From positions 1 to 64,000 of the forward strand of contig NZ_DS981512.1 in the NCBI RefSeq assembly GCF_000154845.1: DNA of 64,000 nucleotides, written 5' to 3'. The notes beneath the pieces were generated by a model. It ran no database searches, was not told the DNA's origin, and saw nothing but the letters and a program-made list of their open reading frames with translations. A program made the translations under genes and the position numbers. Below, in pieces: positions 18,654 through 27,081 of this stretch (position 1 is the first letter of the stretch; every line of letters starts with the position of its first letter). The stretch is from Phocaeicola coprocola DSM 17136. Its GTDB lineage: Bacteria > Bacteroidota > Bacteroidia > Bacteroidales > Bacteroidaceae.

Positions 18654-19991
18654 ATGAAGTCAACTACAAGTTATACCTATAAAGATATCTGGCTCATTGC
18701 CTATCCCATTCTCATCAGCCTGATTATGGAGCAAATGATCGGTATCACCGATACTGCATTTCTTGGGCATGTAGGTGAGATAGAACTAGGAGCGTCTGCC
18801 ATAGCCGGTGTATATTATCTGGCAATCTTCATGATCGGATTCGGCTTTACAGTCGGTTCACAAATACTGATAGCCCGAAGAAACGGTGAAGGGAACTACC
18901 GTGTTATAGGAAACATCTTCTATCAGGGTATCTATTTCCTGATGCTGATGAGTCTGGTTATTTTTATCCTTTCACAAGTTTTTTCCGAACAAATACTGGG
19001 AATGTTAGTCAGTTCGGACCGTATAGTAGGTGCAGCAACTGACTATATACGCTGGCGTGTGTATGGTTTCTTCTTCTCCTTTATAGGAGCCATGTTCAGA
19101 GCCTTTTTTGTAGGAACTACGCAGACACGTACCCTCACCCTGAATTCCAGCGTGATGGTAGCTGCCAATGTAATATTCAACTATACACTTATTTTCGGTA
19201 AATTCGGATTCCCTGCTATGGGAATTGCCGGAGCAGCTATAGGCTCGTCGCTGGCCGAACTGGTATCCGTATTATTCTTTATAAGTTATACATACCGGAA
19301 GATAGATTATCGCAAGTATGGATTAAACCGCATCCCCGGCATCCGTACCAAAGCATTGTCACAAATCATGCACATTTCATTATGGACAATGATACAAAAC
19401 TTTATATCACTGTCTACATGGTTTCTGTTTTTTATATTTATCGAACATCTGGGAGAACGTCCGCTCGCCATTTCCAATATCATACGAAGTGTATCGAGCA
19501 TACCGTTTATGACGGTCATGGCTTTCGCATCAACTTGCAGTTCACTGGTAAGCAACCAGATTGGTGCCGGACACAGCAAAGAAGTCCCGGCATTAATCAA
19601 CCAACATATACACCTATGTTCTTTCTTTGTCATTCCACTGATAGGACTTATCGCGTTGTTCCCCTCGACAGTCTTGCGTATATATACCAATATACCCGAC
19701 CTGATAACAGCAAGTATTCCTACTTTATGGGTATTATGTTCTACCTATATCGTCAGTATTCCAGGCTTTATTTATTTTCAGTCGGTATCAGGAACGGGTA
19801 ACACACGTGCTGCTTTCATTCTTGAGATCATAGCCCTGGCACTGTATACCATATACATCCTCATCGTAATTACAGGTTTGAAAGCTGACGTTGCCATATG
19901 CTGGACAGCCGAGCACTTATATGCTATCTGTATCGGTATAGCCAGTTATCTGTATATCAGGAAGGCAAACTGGCAACATAAACGTATTTGA
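18654..19991 (+). CDS. MATE-family multidrug/Na+ exporter
   Basis: 445 residues, about 12 hydrophobic segments in two homologous halves, typical of MATE/DinF transporters in the inner membrane that expel cationic compounds in exchange for Na+ or H+. Family landmarks include LIMEQMIGITDTAFLGHVG near the start, FRAFFVGTTQTRT and GAAIGSSLAE in the first half, and SSLVSNQIGAGHSKE in the second. Start chosen at the ATG 15 bases after the nim-like gene. Substrate unknown. Confidence 0.92.
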   Translation: MKSTTSYTYKDIWLIAYPILISLIMEQMIGITDTAFLGHVGEIELGASAIAGVYYLAIFMIGFGFTVGSQILIARRNGEGNYRVIGNIFYQGIYFLMLMSLVIFILSQVFSEQILGMLVSSDRIVGAATDYIRWRVYGFFFSFIGAMFRAFFVGTTQTRTLTLNSSVMVAANVIFNYTLIFGKFGFPAMGIAGAAIGSSLAELVSVLFFISYTYRKIDYRKYGLNRIPGIRTKALSQIMHISLWTMIQNFISLSTWFLFFIFIEHLGERPLAISNIIRSVSSIPFMTVMAFASTCSSLVSNQIGAGHSKEVPALINQHIHLCSFFVIPLIGLIALFPSTVLRIYTNIPDLITASIPTLWVLCSTYIVSIPGFIYFQSVSGTGNTRAAFILEIIALALYTIYILIVITGLKADVAICWTAEHLYAICIGIASYLYIRKANWQHKRI

Positions 19992-20068
19992 GGAATTTCC
20001 CTATCATAAGTAGGAATATTCCCCTTTACGATTAGGAGAAATTAATTGTGGATATCAGATTCCCGGTC

Positions 20069-20076
20069 TATCTTTG
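20069..20076 (+). promoter_or_regulatory. -7 box for lipoprotein gene
   Basis: TATCTTTG, 28 bases before the ATG at 20105. A strong ribosome site (aaaggaggt) follows, unusual in this AT-rich, weak-SD genome. Confidence 0.7.
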
Positions 20077-20104
20077 TCATATCAAAAAAACAAAGGAGGT
20101 AGTT

Positions 20105-20536
20105 ATGAAGAGAATAAAACGTAAATTCCATTATATAGCAGCAGTACTGTCTTTAATCTTTACATTGAGCTCATGCGAATATGTAGGTTTGGGAATAGAA
20201 ATCGGAAATGGCACGAACAGTTATCACGAAAGTACCGATTATTTATGCAGCCGTATCTGGACTGATGAATGGACAGATGAATATGGCGTTTACTACTATC
20301 AGGAAATTTGTTTTTACCCGAACAATACGGGAGTAGACTATTTATATTCGCAAGACCGCTACGGAAACCGGCAAGAATCAAGCCTTAATTTCGGATGGGA
20401 TTGGTGGGACAGCAACTACACAAGCATCCGTTTCAATTACGGCAACAGATATTCGTACATGGAAAATATTGCAATGGGAGGAAACCAGCTGAACTGCCTG
20501 CTGGATGGCTATCCCGCTTATTTCATTGGAAAATAA
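20105..20536 (+). CDS. Small lipoprotein of unknown function
   Basis: 143 residues with an SPII signal and lipobox LSSC near residue 22, so a lipid-anchored envelope protein. The mature part is rich in Tyr, Trp and Asn (IWTDEWTDEYGVYYYQE, FGWDWWDSNYT) and looks like a small beta-sandwich or lipocalin-like fold. The start at 20105 is set by an unusually good Shine-Dalgarno (aaaggaggtagtt) and by the promoter just upstream; an in-frame ATG-like start at 20048 would lie before the promoter. Single gene followed by a hairpin terminator. Confidence 0.8.
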   Translation: MKRIKRKFHYIAAVLSLIFTLSSCEYVGLGIEIGNGTNSYHESTDYLCSRIWTDEWTDEYGVYYYQEICFYPNNTGVDYLYSQDRYGNRQESSLNFGWDWWDSNYTSIRFNYGNRYSYMENIAMGGNQLNCLLDGYPAYFIGK

Positions 20537-20562
20537 GAAACTTTTCATTCTCTCTCTCACAT

Positions 20563-20613
20563 CCCCTTTTACGTATTTTCATGCTGTAAGAAGCACGAAA
20601 TACGGAAAAGGGG
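20563..20613 (+). terminator. Terminator after lipoprotein gene
   Basis: Stem ccccttttacgtattt paired with gaaatacggaaaagggg (small internal bulge), then a T run at 20616-20620. Confidence 0.8.
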
Positions 20614-20637
20614 AATTTTTATGAAAAAATTCAGCAT

Positions 20638-20664
20638 GTTTTTAGTAAAACATCAGCATCTTTT
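20638..20664 (+). repeat. Intergenic motif shared with 4369-4395
   Basis: Matches the reverse complement of 4369-4395 at 24 of 27 positions; core GTTTTTAGTAAAAC then AGCAT. It is preceded by ttcagcatg as at the other locus, and another ttcagcatc follows near 20700. Function unknown. Confidence 0.65.
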
Positions 20665-20719
20665 TTAAAAAAATTTGTACAAAAAAACACTGGTTCTTCA
20701 GCATCTTTTCAGACGGTTA

Positions 20720-21299
20720 TCATTTTGCATTATTTGCTTTTTCAACTATACACCCTATTTCTTCCGATATAGCATATAATACATCTATAGCAAAGGCATT
20801 TTCTTTTATCTTTTTGGACTGATATAAAAATCTGTCGCTATACTTAATAAATACGCTTCTCTACTTCTCCCTTCTTTTTCCGGGCTGTAATAGGCTCATT
20901 TACGCAGACTGATGGAAACGAGGCTGTTTCAGCTTCACTAAATTGCAAGAAGGATAGCTCGAAAATCAAATCAAGACTTTGAGTTCTATTCCAGAATTCA
21001 GAGTGTGAGCAGTTTCTTTCACAAATCCACTCTATACCATGCTCGTATCTATTCCCTTGAATTTGTATAAGCAATACATAGTCATTATTTATTTTCAATT
21101 TAGCCTCCAACAGACCTTGTCCATGAGTAAATCCCCAATTAGTATATACCGTATTCAGTATATTTCCTCCTGTTTTAGCAATAGCCTCAACTCCATACCC
21201 CGATACAGTTTCAAGATGAAATTTATCCATTATATATTTATTCAGACTAGCACAAAGTTGGGAATACCATATTTTATCCATCAAATCTCCTATACACAA
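20720..21299 (-). pseudogene. C-terminal part of PD-(D/E)XK nuclease, frameshifted
   Basis: Continuation of the nuclease in the ORF at 21290-22453. From KDEKR on the upstream frame ends; reading one base back at an A6 tract (about 21318-21323) gives KKEIEELCIGDLMDKIWYSQL, which runs on through GFTHGQGLLEAKLKI and LIQIQGNRYEHGIEW, the typical second half of this nuclease family. A second shift near 20865 ends this frame at KRIY (20844). The next frame stays open for about 45 codons (SVFIKYSDRFLYQSKK to EKANNAK) to a TGA at 20720-20722 and reads like the true C terminus. No convincing independent start for this part. Confidence 0.75.
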
Positions 21300-22453
21300 T
21301 TCTTCAATTTCCTTTTTTCATCCTTTGGCAATAAAAAATAACTTTCCTTTTTCAAAAGCCAAGTCTGTGACAGCTGATGCAGATTATTGATGAACGAACA
21401 ATAATCTTCTACCAATGCTAATGCATAAGAATCACCCTCAAGTAGGTTTTTATGTTTACTTATAGCCTCACATAAATCTTTATAACTGCATATTTTCCAC
21501 AACCCATCGTTAAGAATATTTTCTTTATCAGGAAATTCTGTAGCCAATGATAATAAAATCAAATCGTCTGTCTGTGGGTTGTTTTCCCTCACATACCTGT
21601 CCAGCTGACTTTTTTGAGGAATACTTTTTACTTTATTCTCTAAAATAAATGTTATCTGTCCATCACAACATGCACAAAGATCAAGGTTACAATATTCTCT
21701 TTTAATATTTTCCAGAGAAGCATTCCAATTAACCTTACATCCTAGTTCTTTGCATACAGCAACAAATAGAGCACAATGTGTTGTTCCTAACCAATATAAA
21801 AAATTACTGTGGAATAACTCCTTTGAACACAAGGACAAATTAAATAGTGGTGAAGTCCTAAGGGCTTCTTTGAAACCCTTCGCCATAATCTTTTCTATTA
21901 ATGGTATAACACTACTCCGCATAACCTCAAGATTCAGCCTATGTTCCCCTTCAAACCATGAAGCCTTTTCATAATGCGACATAAACTCGTCATATCCATG
22001 CACTAATGTATCTTTTGTACCAAACAGAGCATAAGTGTTTTCTTTATCGAACTCCGTAATATCCGAAAACTGTCCCTTCTCTACCTTTTGGCAAGCATCA
22101 CACAAACTAGAAGTTATCTCATAATGAGTTTCACCGTTCCGACGAGGATTCAGAAACTCATGTACACCAATCTGTGTACGCATAAATTCGGATACATGAA
22201 AAGCCGGGTTCACTAAGATCTTTTTATATCCTCTAAGTTGCTGGGCAAACATACCTCCCATGGAGGTTCCAATAATAAGTTGAGGCTGTTCTAGCTCACA
22301 TAAATGCCGCAGCATGTCCAAAGCTTCCTGAGGAGCAACAGGCAAATCGGGTGACAGCACACTATAATCGGGTAAAAGAGCCTGCAAGTTTCTTACCGTA
22401 GAAGAAGAACCGGAAGATGAAAGTCCGTGTATGTATAGAATTTTATTTCTCAT
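21290..22453 (-). CDS. YqiA-like esterase domain read into PD-(D/E)XK nuclease
   Basis: 387 codons in one frame joining two unrelated domains. Residues 1-189 are a YqiA/YcfP-type alpha/beta hydrolase: LYIHGLSSSG near the start, nucleophile elbow GTSMGG with S64, and H171 in GEHRL. Residues 190-387 are the first half of a PD-(D/E)XK nuclease-superfamily protein: SLCSKELFHSNFLYWL, then D258 and E272-N-K274 (LENKV), and SQLDRY. The join contains an ATG (M190, MAKGFKEAL) preceded by gaaaag, so the nuclease may once have been a separate gene and the esterase may have lost its stop. The nuclease half is cut off by a frameshift at an A6 tract. The esterase domain looks intact. Functions of both are inferred from motifs. 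Confidence 0.75.
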   Translation of the reverse strand: MRNKILYIHGLSSSGSSSTVRNLQALLPDYSVLSPDLPVAPQEALDMLRHLCELEQPQLIIGTSMGGMFAQQLRGYKKILVNPAFHVSEFMRTQIGVHEFLNPRRNGETHYEITSSLCDACQKVEKGQFSDITEFDKENTYALFGTKDTLVHGYDEFMSHYEKASWFEGEHRLNLEVMRSSVIPLIEKIMAKGFKEALRTSPLFNLSLCSKELFHSNFLYWLGTTHCALFVAVCKELGCKVNWNASLENIKREYCNLDLCACCDGQITFILENKVKSIPQKSQLDRYVRENNPQTDDLILLSLATEFPDKENILNDGLWKICSYKDLCEAISKHKNLLEGDSYALALVEDYCSFINNLHQLSQTWLLKKESYFLLPKDEKRKLKNCV

Positions 22454-22655
22454 ATTTCGCTGATTTTTTTAATATAACTTTATCTAAAAAACGTATTACC
22501 AATACCATGTGGTGTTTTTTATTGTAATTATACCACCAAACTAGTAAAAATTTCACAAACAGCATGTTTTAACAGACATTTAACACAAACTACCTATCAA
22601 GGTATCCCATGAACCAATAACGATATAACATATTACGTATATCACATTTTATTAG

Positions 22656-22663
22656 TAACTTTG
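22656..22663 (+). promoter_or_regulatory. -7 box for S9 peptidase
   Basis: TAACTTTG, 29 bases before the ATG at 22693. No good -33 match. The rest of 22454-22655 shows no gene. Confidence 0.65.
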
Positions 22664-22692
22664 TGTATTGAAAAAACAAAAGTTCAATAATC

Positions 22693-24819
22693 ATGAAGAA
22701 AACAGACCTTATGACAATGACAGCAGCCATGATGTTTGCAGCATCGGGGTATGTCAATGCCGATACACCGGCAAATACCGATAAGCCTGTTATAGGCAAA
22801 CAAGAAATCAGAATCAAAAATAAAAAACTTACTCCCGAGGCTTTGTGGGCAATGGGACGCATAGGCAGTTCAAGCGTATCCCCCGATGGAAAGCAGATTG
22901 CGTACACCGTATCTTATTACAGTGTAAAAGAGAACAAGAGCCACACTGTAATTTATGTGATGAATGCCGACGGCACAAACAATTTGCTTCTTACTCATAC
23001 TGCCGACAGCGAGGTTGAACCGACATGGATAAAAGACGGAAGCAAGATTGCTTTTCTTACAGCTGCAAGCGGAAGTATGCAGATATGGGAAATGAATCCC
23101 GACGGAAGTGAACGGAAACAACTTTCATCGTACGAAGGTGGTATAGAAGGATTTAAATTTTCTCCGGATGAAAGTAAAGTATTGTTCATCTCGCAAGTTA
23201 AATACGGACAACGTACTTCTGACATATATCCTGATCTGGATAAAGCCAGCGGAAAGGTCATCAATGACCTGATGTACAAGCATTGGGATGAATGGGTGGA
23301 AAATATTCCGCATCCGTTTGTCGCTTCATTCGACGGTAATCAGGTTGGTGCTGCTACAGATATTCTGAAAGATGAACCTTATGAATCGCCCATGAAACCT
23401 TTCGGCGGTATCGAGCAGCTGGCATGGAGCAACGATTCCAAGCAAATTGCTTACACTTGTCGCAAGAAAACAGGATTGGAATATTCTGTATCGACCGATT
23501 CGGATATTTACCTTTATAATACGGAAACAGGTGAAACTCGTAATCTCTGTAAGGAAGATGCTACGGACAAGAATCTGGGCTACGATACCAATCCGAAATT
23601 TTCTCCCGACGGAAAAAGTATTGCATGGCAAAGTATGGAACGCAACGGCTATGAGAGCGATCGCAACCGGTTGTGCGTCATGAACCTGAAAAGTGGAGAA
23701 AAGACTTATGTAACCGAAGCTTTCCAGTCGGGTGTAGACGACTATTGCTGGGCTCCCGATGGAAAAACATTGTATTTCGTAGGCGTATGGCACGCTACCA
23801 GTATGGTTCACAGCACCAACCTGAAAGGAGAAGTAAAGCAGCTTACTGACGGTATGTACGACTACACTTCGGTTGCCATGCTTAACAACAAACAACTGCT
23901 CACCAAACGTCATTCTTTAAGTGAGGCAGACGAACTGTTCACTGTCGATTTGAAAAAGAAAAATGCAGTAACCCGCATCACAAAAGAAAACAATCAGATA
24001 TTCAGTCAGCTGCAAATGGGTAAAGTAGAAGCACGTTGGACCAAGACTGTCGACGGAAAAGATATGCTTTCATGGGTAGTTTATCCGGCTAATTTCAACC
24101 CGAACAAGAAGTATCCGACTCTTCTTTTCTGCCAGGGAGGTCCACAAAGTCCGGTAAGCCAGTTCTGGAGCTATCGCTGGAATCTGCAACTCATGGCTGC
24201 AAACGACTATATCATCATTGCTCCCAACCGTCGCGGTCTGCCGGGATTCGGCATGGAATGGCTGGAAGATATCAGTACAAACTACGGAGACCACTGCATG
24301 GACGACTACCTGAGTGCCATCGACGATATAGCTAAAGAGCCTTATGTAGATAAAGACCGTCTGGGATGTGTAGGAGCCAGCTTTGGCGGTTACTCTGTTT
24401 ATTGGTTGGCAGGTCACCACAACAAACGCTTTAAAGCCTTTATTGCTCACGATGGTTTCTTCAACATGGAACAGCAGTATCTGGAAACAGAAGAGCTCTG
24501 GTTCACCAACTGGGATTTGGGTGGAGCATATTGGGAGAAAAATAATCCGGCAGTACAACGCAGTTACGCCAATTCTCCTCATCTGTTTGTAAATAAATGG
24601 GACACTCCTATACTGTGCATACATGGAGAAAAAGATTTCCGAATCCTGGCTTCACAAGGAATGGCTGCCTTCAATGCTGCCAAACTAAGAGGCGTTCCGG
24701 CACAGTTGCTCATCTTCCCTGACGAGAATCACTGGGTACTGAAACCGCAGAACGGTATCCTGTGGCAACGCACATTCTTTGCATGGCTGGATCAATGGCT
24801 AAAGCCTGAGAATAAATAA
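22693..24819 (+). CDS. S9-family dipeptidyl/acylaminoacyl peptidase (DPP5-like)
   Basis: 708 residues. A secreted or periplasmic serine peptidase of the prolyl oligopeptidase clan. An N-terminal signal (MTAAMMFAASGYVNA) is followed by a beta-propeller with repeated SPDG/SPDE blades (SVSPDGKQIAY, FSPDESKVLF, FSPDGKSIAW, WAPDGKTLYF). The C-terminal alpha/beta hydrolase domain has the triad S563 (GASFGG), D648 (HGEKDF) and H680 (NHWVL). Overall length and arrangement resemble dipeptidyl peptidase 5 of Porphyromonas, which frees dipeptides for uptake; exact specificity is inference. The HAD phosphatase gene follows after 23 bases. Confidence 0.92.
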   Translation: MKKTDLMTMTAAMMFAASGYVNADTPANTDKPVIGKQEIRIKNKKLTPEALWAMGRIGSSSVSPDGKQIAYTVSYYSVKENKSHTVIYVMNADGTNNLLLTHTADSEVEPTWIKDGSKIAFLTAASGSMQIWEMNPDGSERKQLSSYEGGIEGFKFSPDESKVLFISQVKYGQRTSDIYPDLDKASGKVINDLMYKHWDEWVENIPHPFVASFDGNQVGAATDILKDEPYESPMKPFGGIEQLAWSNDSKQIAYTCRKKTGLEYSVSTDSDIYLYNTETGETRNLCKEDATDKNLGYDTNPKFSPDGKSIAWQSMERNGYESDRNRLCVMNLKSGEKTYVTEAFQSGVDDYCWAPDGKTLYFVGVWHATSMVHSTNLKGEVKQLTDGMYDYTSVAMLNNKQLLTKRHSLSEADELFTVDLKKKNAVTRITKENNQIFSQLQMGKVEARWTKTVDGKDMLSWVVYPANFNPNKKYPTLLFCQGGPQSPVSQFWSYRWNLQLMAANDYIIIAPNRRGLPGFGMEWLEDISTNYGDHCMDDYLSAIDDIAKEPYVDKDRLGCVGASFGGYSVYWLAGHHNKRFKAFIAHDGFFNMEQQYLETEELWFTNWDLGGAYWEKNNPAVQRSYANSPHLFVNKWDTPILCIHGEKDFRILASQGMAAFNAAKLRGVPAQLLIFPDENHWVLKPQNGILWQRTFFAWLDQWLKPENK

Positions 24820-24842
24820 CCACAGCTAAACTGTAAGAGAAA

Positions 24843-25472
24843 ATGATAAAAAATATAGTTTTCGATTTTGGCGGAGTTATAGCCGATATAAGCCGCGAAC
24901 AGGCTGTAAAGGCATTCATCCGTCTGGGTGTAAAAGATGCCGACCGCATCCTCGACAAGTATCATCAGACCGACATTTTTCAGGAGCTGGAAGAAGGAAG
25001 TCTGACAGAGGAAGCTTACCGAAACGAATTGGGAAAACTATGCGGACGTACATTGTCATGGGAGGAAGTACAGCAAGCATGGCTAGGCTTTATCACTGGT
25101 GTAGATATACGGAAGCTGGAATATCTGGAAATGTTACGTAGCGAAGGATACAAGCTCTATGTACTTAGCAACACGAATCCTTACGTAATGGGATGGGCAT
25201 GCAACGAACGGTTTTCTTCAGAGGGCAAACCTTTGACATCGTATTTCGACAAGTTATACCTCTCCTATCAGGTAGGTTGCACAAAACCCGAACAGCGCAT
25301 CTTCGAATACATGCTGTCGGATGCCGGCTTAGAACCGAAAGAAATCTTGTTCGTAGACGATGGTCAATCGAACATAAACATAGCAAGCCAACTGGGTATG
25401 CATACCTTCCAACCAGAAAATGGCTGTGACTGGCGAAAAGAATTAAGCCTGTTACTCGCTAAACTGAAGTAA
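24843..25472 (+). CDS. HAD-superfamily phosphatase (YihX-like)
   Basis: 209-residue cytosolic HAD hydrolase. Motif I is FDFGGV (nucleophile D8), motif II SNTNPY, motif III Lys in TKPEQRIF, motif IV VDDGQSN. The D-F-G-G-V form and helical cap between motifs I and II match the YihX sugar-phosphatase group. Substrate cannot be named. Probably co-transcribed with the S9 peptidase and ended by the hairpin at 25489-25526. Confidence 0.9.
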   Translation: MIKNIVFDFGGVIADISREQAVKAFIRLGVKDADRILDKYHQTDIFQELEEGSLTEEAYRNELGKLCGRTLSWEEVQQAWLGFITGVDIRKLEYLEMLRSEGYKLYVLSNTNPYVMGWACNERFSSEGKPLTSYFDKLYLSYQVGCTKPEQRIFEYMLSDAGLEPKEILFVDDGQSNINIASQLGMHTFQPENGCDWRKELSLLLAKLK

Positions 25473-25488
25473 AATATAACAAATATCC

Positions 25489-25526
25489 AAACAGAGATTC
25501 CGGTTTACATACTGGAATCTCTGTTT
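25489..25526 (+). terminator. Terminator after HAD gene
   Basis: A 13-bp perfect stem (aaacagagattcc / ggaatctctgttt) followed by a short T/A run. Confidence 0.8.
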
Positions 25527-25674
25527 TAGTATACTTGCAGAGATAAAAACTGTATTAAGTAGCCTGCTAACAAAAAATCTTGTATCAATCAGATATTAAG
25601 TCTGTTACCCTATTAAAAGCTCAACAAGTGGCAATCTCTGATTCATTTTTTTCAAAAAAAAGACGCTAAAACAC

Positions 25675-25705
25675 TTGCATATTACATTCTAAAGCACTAC
25701 CTTTG
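25675..25705 (+). promoter_or_regulatory. Promoter of the tRNA-Pro pair
   Basis: A -33-like TTGC at 25675-25678 and -7 TACCTTTG at 25698-25705, 19 bases apart, as expected for the Bacteroidetes primary sigma factor; the first tRNA starts 28 bases later. Confidence 0.75.
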
Positions 25706-25732
25706 CATCGCTTTTAAAGAAAAGCACTTCTT

Positions 25733-25807
25733 CGGGGTGTAGCGCAGTCCGGTTAGCGCACCTGCTTTGGGAGCAGGGGGTCGTGGGTTCGAATCCCGCT
25801 ACCCCGA
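25733..25807 (+). tRNA. tRNA-Pro (TGG), copy 1
   Basis: 75-base cloverleaf: acceptor CGGGGTG with TACCCCG, D arm around GTCCGGTTAGC, anticodon stem cctgc/gcagg with loop tttggga giving anticodon TGG, T arm with GGTTCGAATCC. CCA is not encoded (ACAA follows). Confidence 0.97.
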
Positions 25808-25849
25808 CAAAGAAAAAGATCTTTAATAACTGTTTTGAGTAAATAAGCT

Positions 25850-25924
25850 CGGGGTGTAGCGCAGTCCGGTTAGCGCACCTGCTTTGGGAGCAGGGGGTCG
25901 TGGGTTCGAATCCCGCTACCCCGA
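25850..25924 (+). tRNA. tRNA-Pro (TGG), copy 2
   Basis: Identical in all 75 bases to the copy at 25733, 42 bases downstream, and probably on the same transcript. The hairpin at 25926-25977 follows. Confidence 0.97.
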
Positions 25925-25925
25925 C

Positions 25926-25977
25926 AAAAGGTTGATAATTAAACAAGATAAACGTTTAAATTATCAACCTTTTTTTA
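25926..25977 (+). terminator. Terminator after tRNA-Pro pair
   Basis: Stem aaaaggttgataatt paired with aattatcaacctttt, then seven T residues in total. Confidence 0.85.
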
Positions 25978-26004
25978 TTAATTAACTTCTATCCTACGCT
26001 TATT

Positions 26005-26664
26005 ATGAAAACACTATCAGTGAAAAAAGTCAACGACTCTGCAATTACTTCGGCAGAACAGATACCTACAATATTTGATATAGAACAAATACCATTCCAC
26101 CAGATAGACTGCATCAACTGGAAAGACTATCCATATCACCCTGACGTTAAATTCAGAATAGCTCATACTGGAAATGCTATTTTATTGCATTATTGTATAA
26201 CAGAACAGAGTGTACGTGCAACAGCTCCGGAGGACAACGGAAGAGTATGGGAGGATTCATGTGCAGAATTTTTTGTACAGCCCGGAACAGACAACCAATA
26301 TTATAATTTTGAATGTAACTGTGCAGGTACATTACTGATAGAATACGGAAAGCCAGGTAACCGGGAACACGCTCCACTGGAAACTGTGGGACAAGTTACG
26401 CGCTGGGCTTCATTAGGAAGAACTCCCTTTGAAGAGCGTTTAGGAGAATGTTCATGGCAACTTGCCTTAAGAATCCCCATATCCGCCTTCTTCCACCATT
26501 CACTGACATCACTTGACGGAATGAGAATGAAAGCAAATTTTTATAAGTGCGGAGACAAACTTCAGACTCCTCATTTTTTATCATGGAGTCCTATTGCACT
26601 CCCCTCCCCATGCTTTCACTGCCCCGATTTCTTCGGAGAAATAACATTTGAATCAAATAAGTAA
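26005..26664 (+). CDS. Carbohydrate-binding family 9-like protein
   Basis: 219 residues without a clear signal peptide. The sequence has the pattern of CBM9-like/DOMON beta-sandwich proteins found singly in Bacteroidales: VWEDSCAEFFVQPG in the first half, YYNFECNCAGTLLIEYG, WQLALRIP, and a closing WSPIALPSPCFHCPDFFGEITF. In secreted relatives this module binds sugars; as a lone cytosolic protein its role is not known. Next genes (26670, 27082) follow closely in the same direction. Confidence 0.8.
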   Translation: MKTLSVKKVNDSAITSAEQIPTIFDIEQIPFHQIDCINWKDYPYHPDVKFRIAHTGNAILLHYCITEQSVRATAPEDNGRVWEDSCAEFFVQPGTDNQYYNFECNCAGTLLIEYGKPGNREHAPLETVGQVTRWASLGRTPFEERLGECSWQLALRIPISAFFHHSLTSLDGMRMKANFYKCGDKLQTPHFLSWSPIALPSPCFHCPDFFGEITFESNK

Positions 26665-26669
26665 AAACA

Positions 26670-27068
26670 ATGCTACTGATATCTCTCATTACAGCAGTAC
26701 AAGTAATTCTCATCATCAAAATATGGATGATGACAGGCGATGTGCGTAAAATCCGACAGAAACTGAACGAACCACAAGCCGAAAACCGCAAGATAACAGA
26801 AGCACAGTTAAAAGCTCTGGAAGGAAAAACAGAAGAAGCTTATACCTTATATAAAGAAGCATATTACTATAGTGTAGTAACATTCTTCAATGAGCTTGAA
26901 AACAAAAATCTGAAAGATACAGAAGCAAAAGAGAAAGCTTGGGAAGAAGGATTCAATGAAATAGTTTCCTATTATTCCGGACAGATAAGCCGACTTGGCA
27001 ATTACAAACTGCCCGAAGAGGCATTGTACACTTATGCTCAGATAAGTGCACGAATCGGGAAACTATAA
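26670..27068 (+). CDS. Small membrane-anchored protein of unknown function
   Basis: 132 residues: one N-terminal membrane segment (LLISLITAVQVILIIKIWMM) followed by a charged, helical cytosolic part (EAQLKALEGKTEEAYTLYKEAYYY) that resembles a TPR-like helical pair. Starts 5 bases after the CBM9-like gene. The stop lies 13 bases before the exonuclease ATG. I do not recognise a specific family. Confidence 0.7.
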   Translation: MLLISLITAVQVILIIKIWMMTGDVRKIRQKLNEPQAENRKITEAQLKALEGKTEEAYTLYKEAYYYSVVTFFNELENKNLKDTEAKEKAWEEGFNEIVSYYSGQISRLGNYKLPEEALYTYAQISARIGKL

Positions 27069-27081
27069 ACTATACAAATCT

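Noticed and set aside
21312-21326. Canonical A AAA AAG programmed frameshift in the nuclease
   Set aside because: In the reading frame the tract is A AAA AGG, not the canonical slippery heptamer, and a second frameshift downstream makes decay more likely.
25733-25924. Possible CRISPR-like direct repeat
   Set aside because: The repeated units are complete tRNA-Pro cloverleafs; there are only two and the spacing is a normal tRNA spacer.
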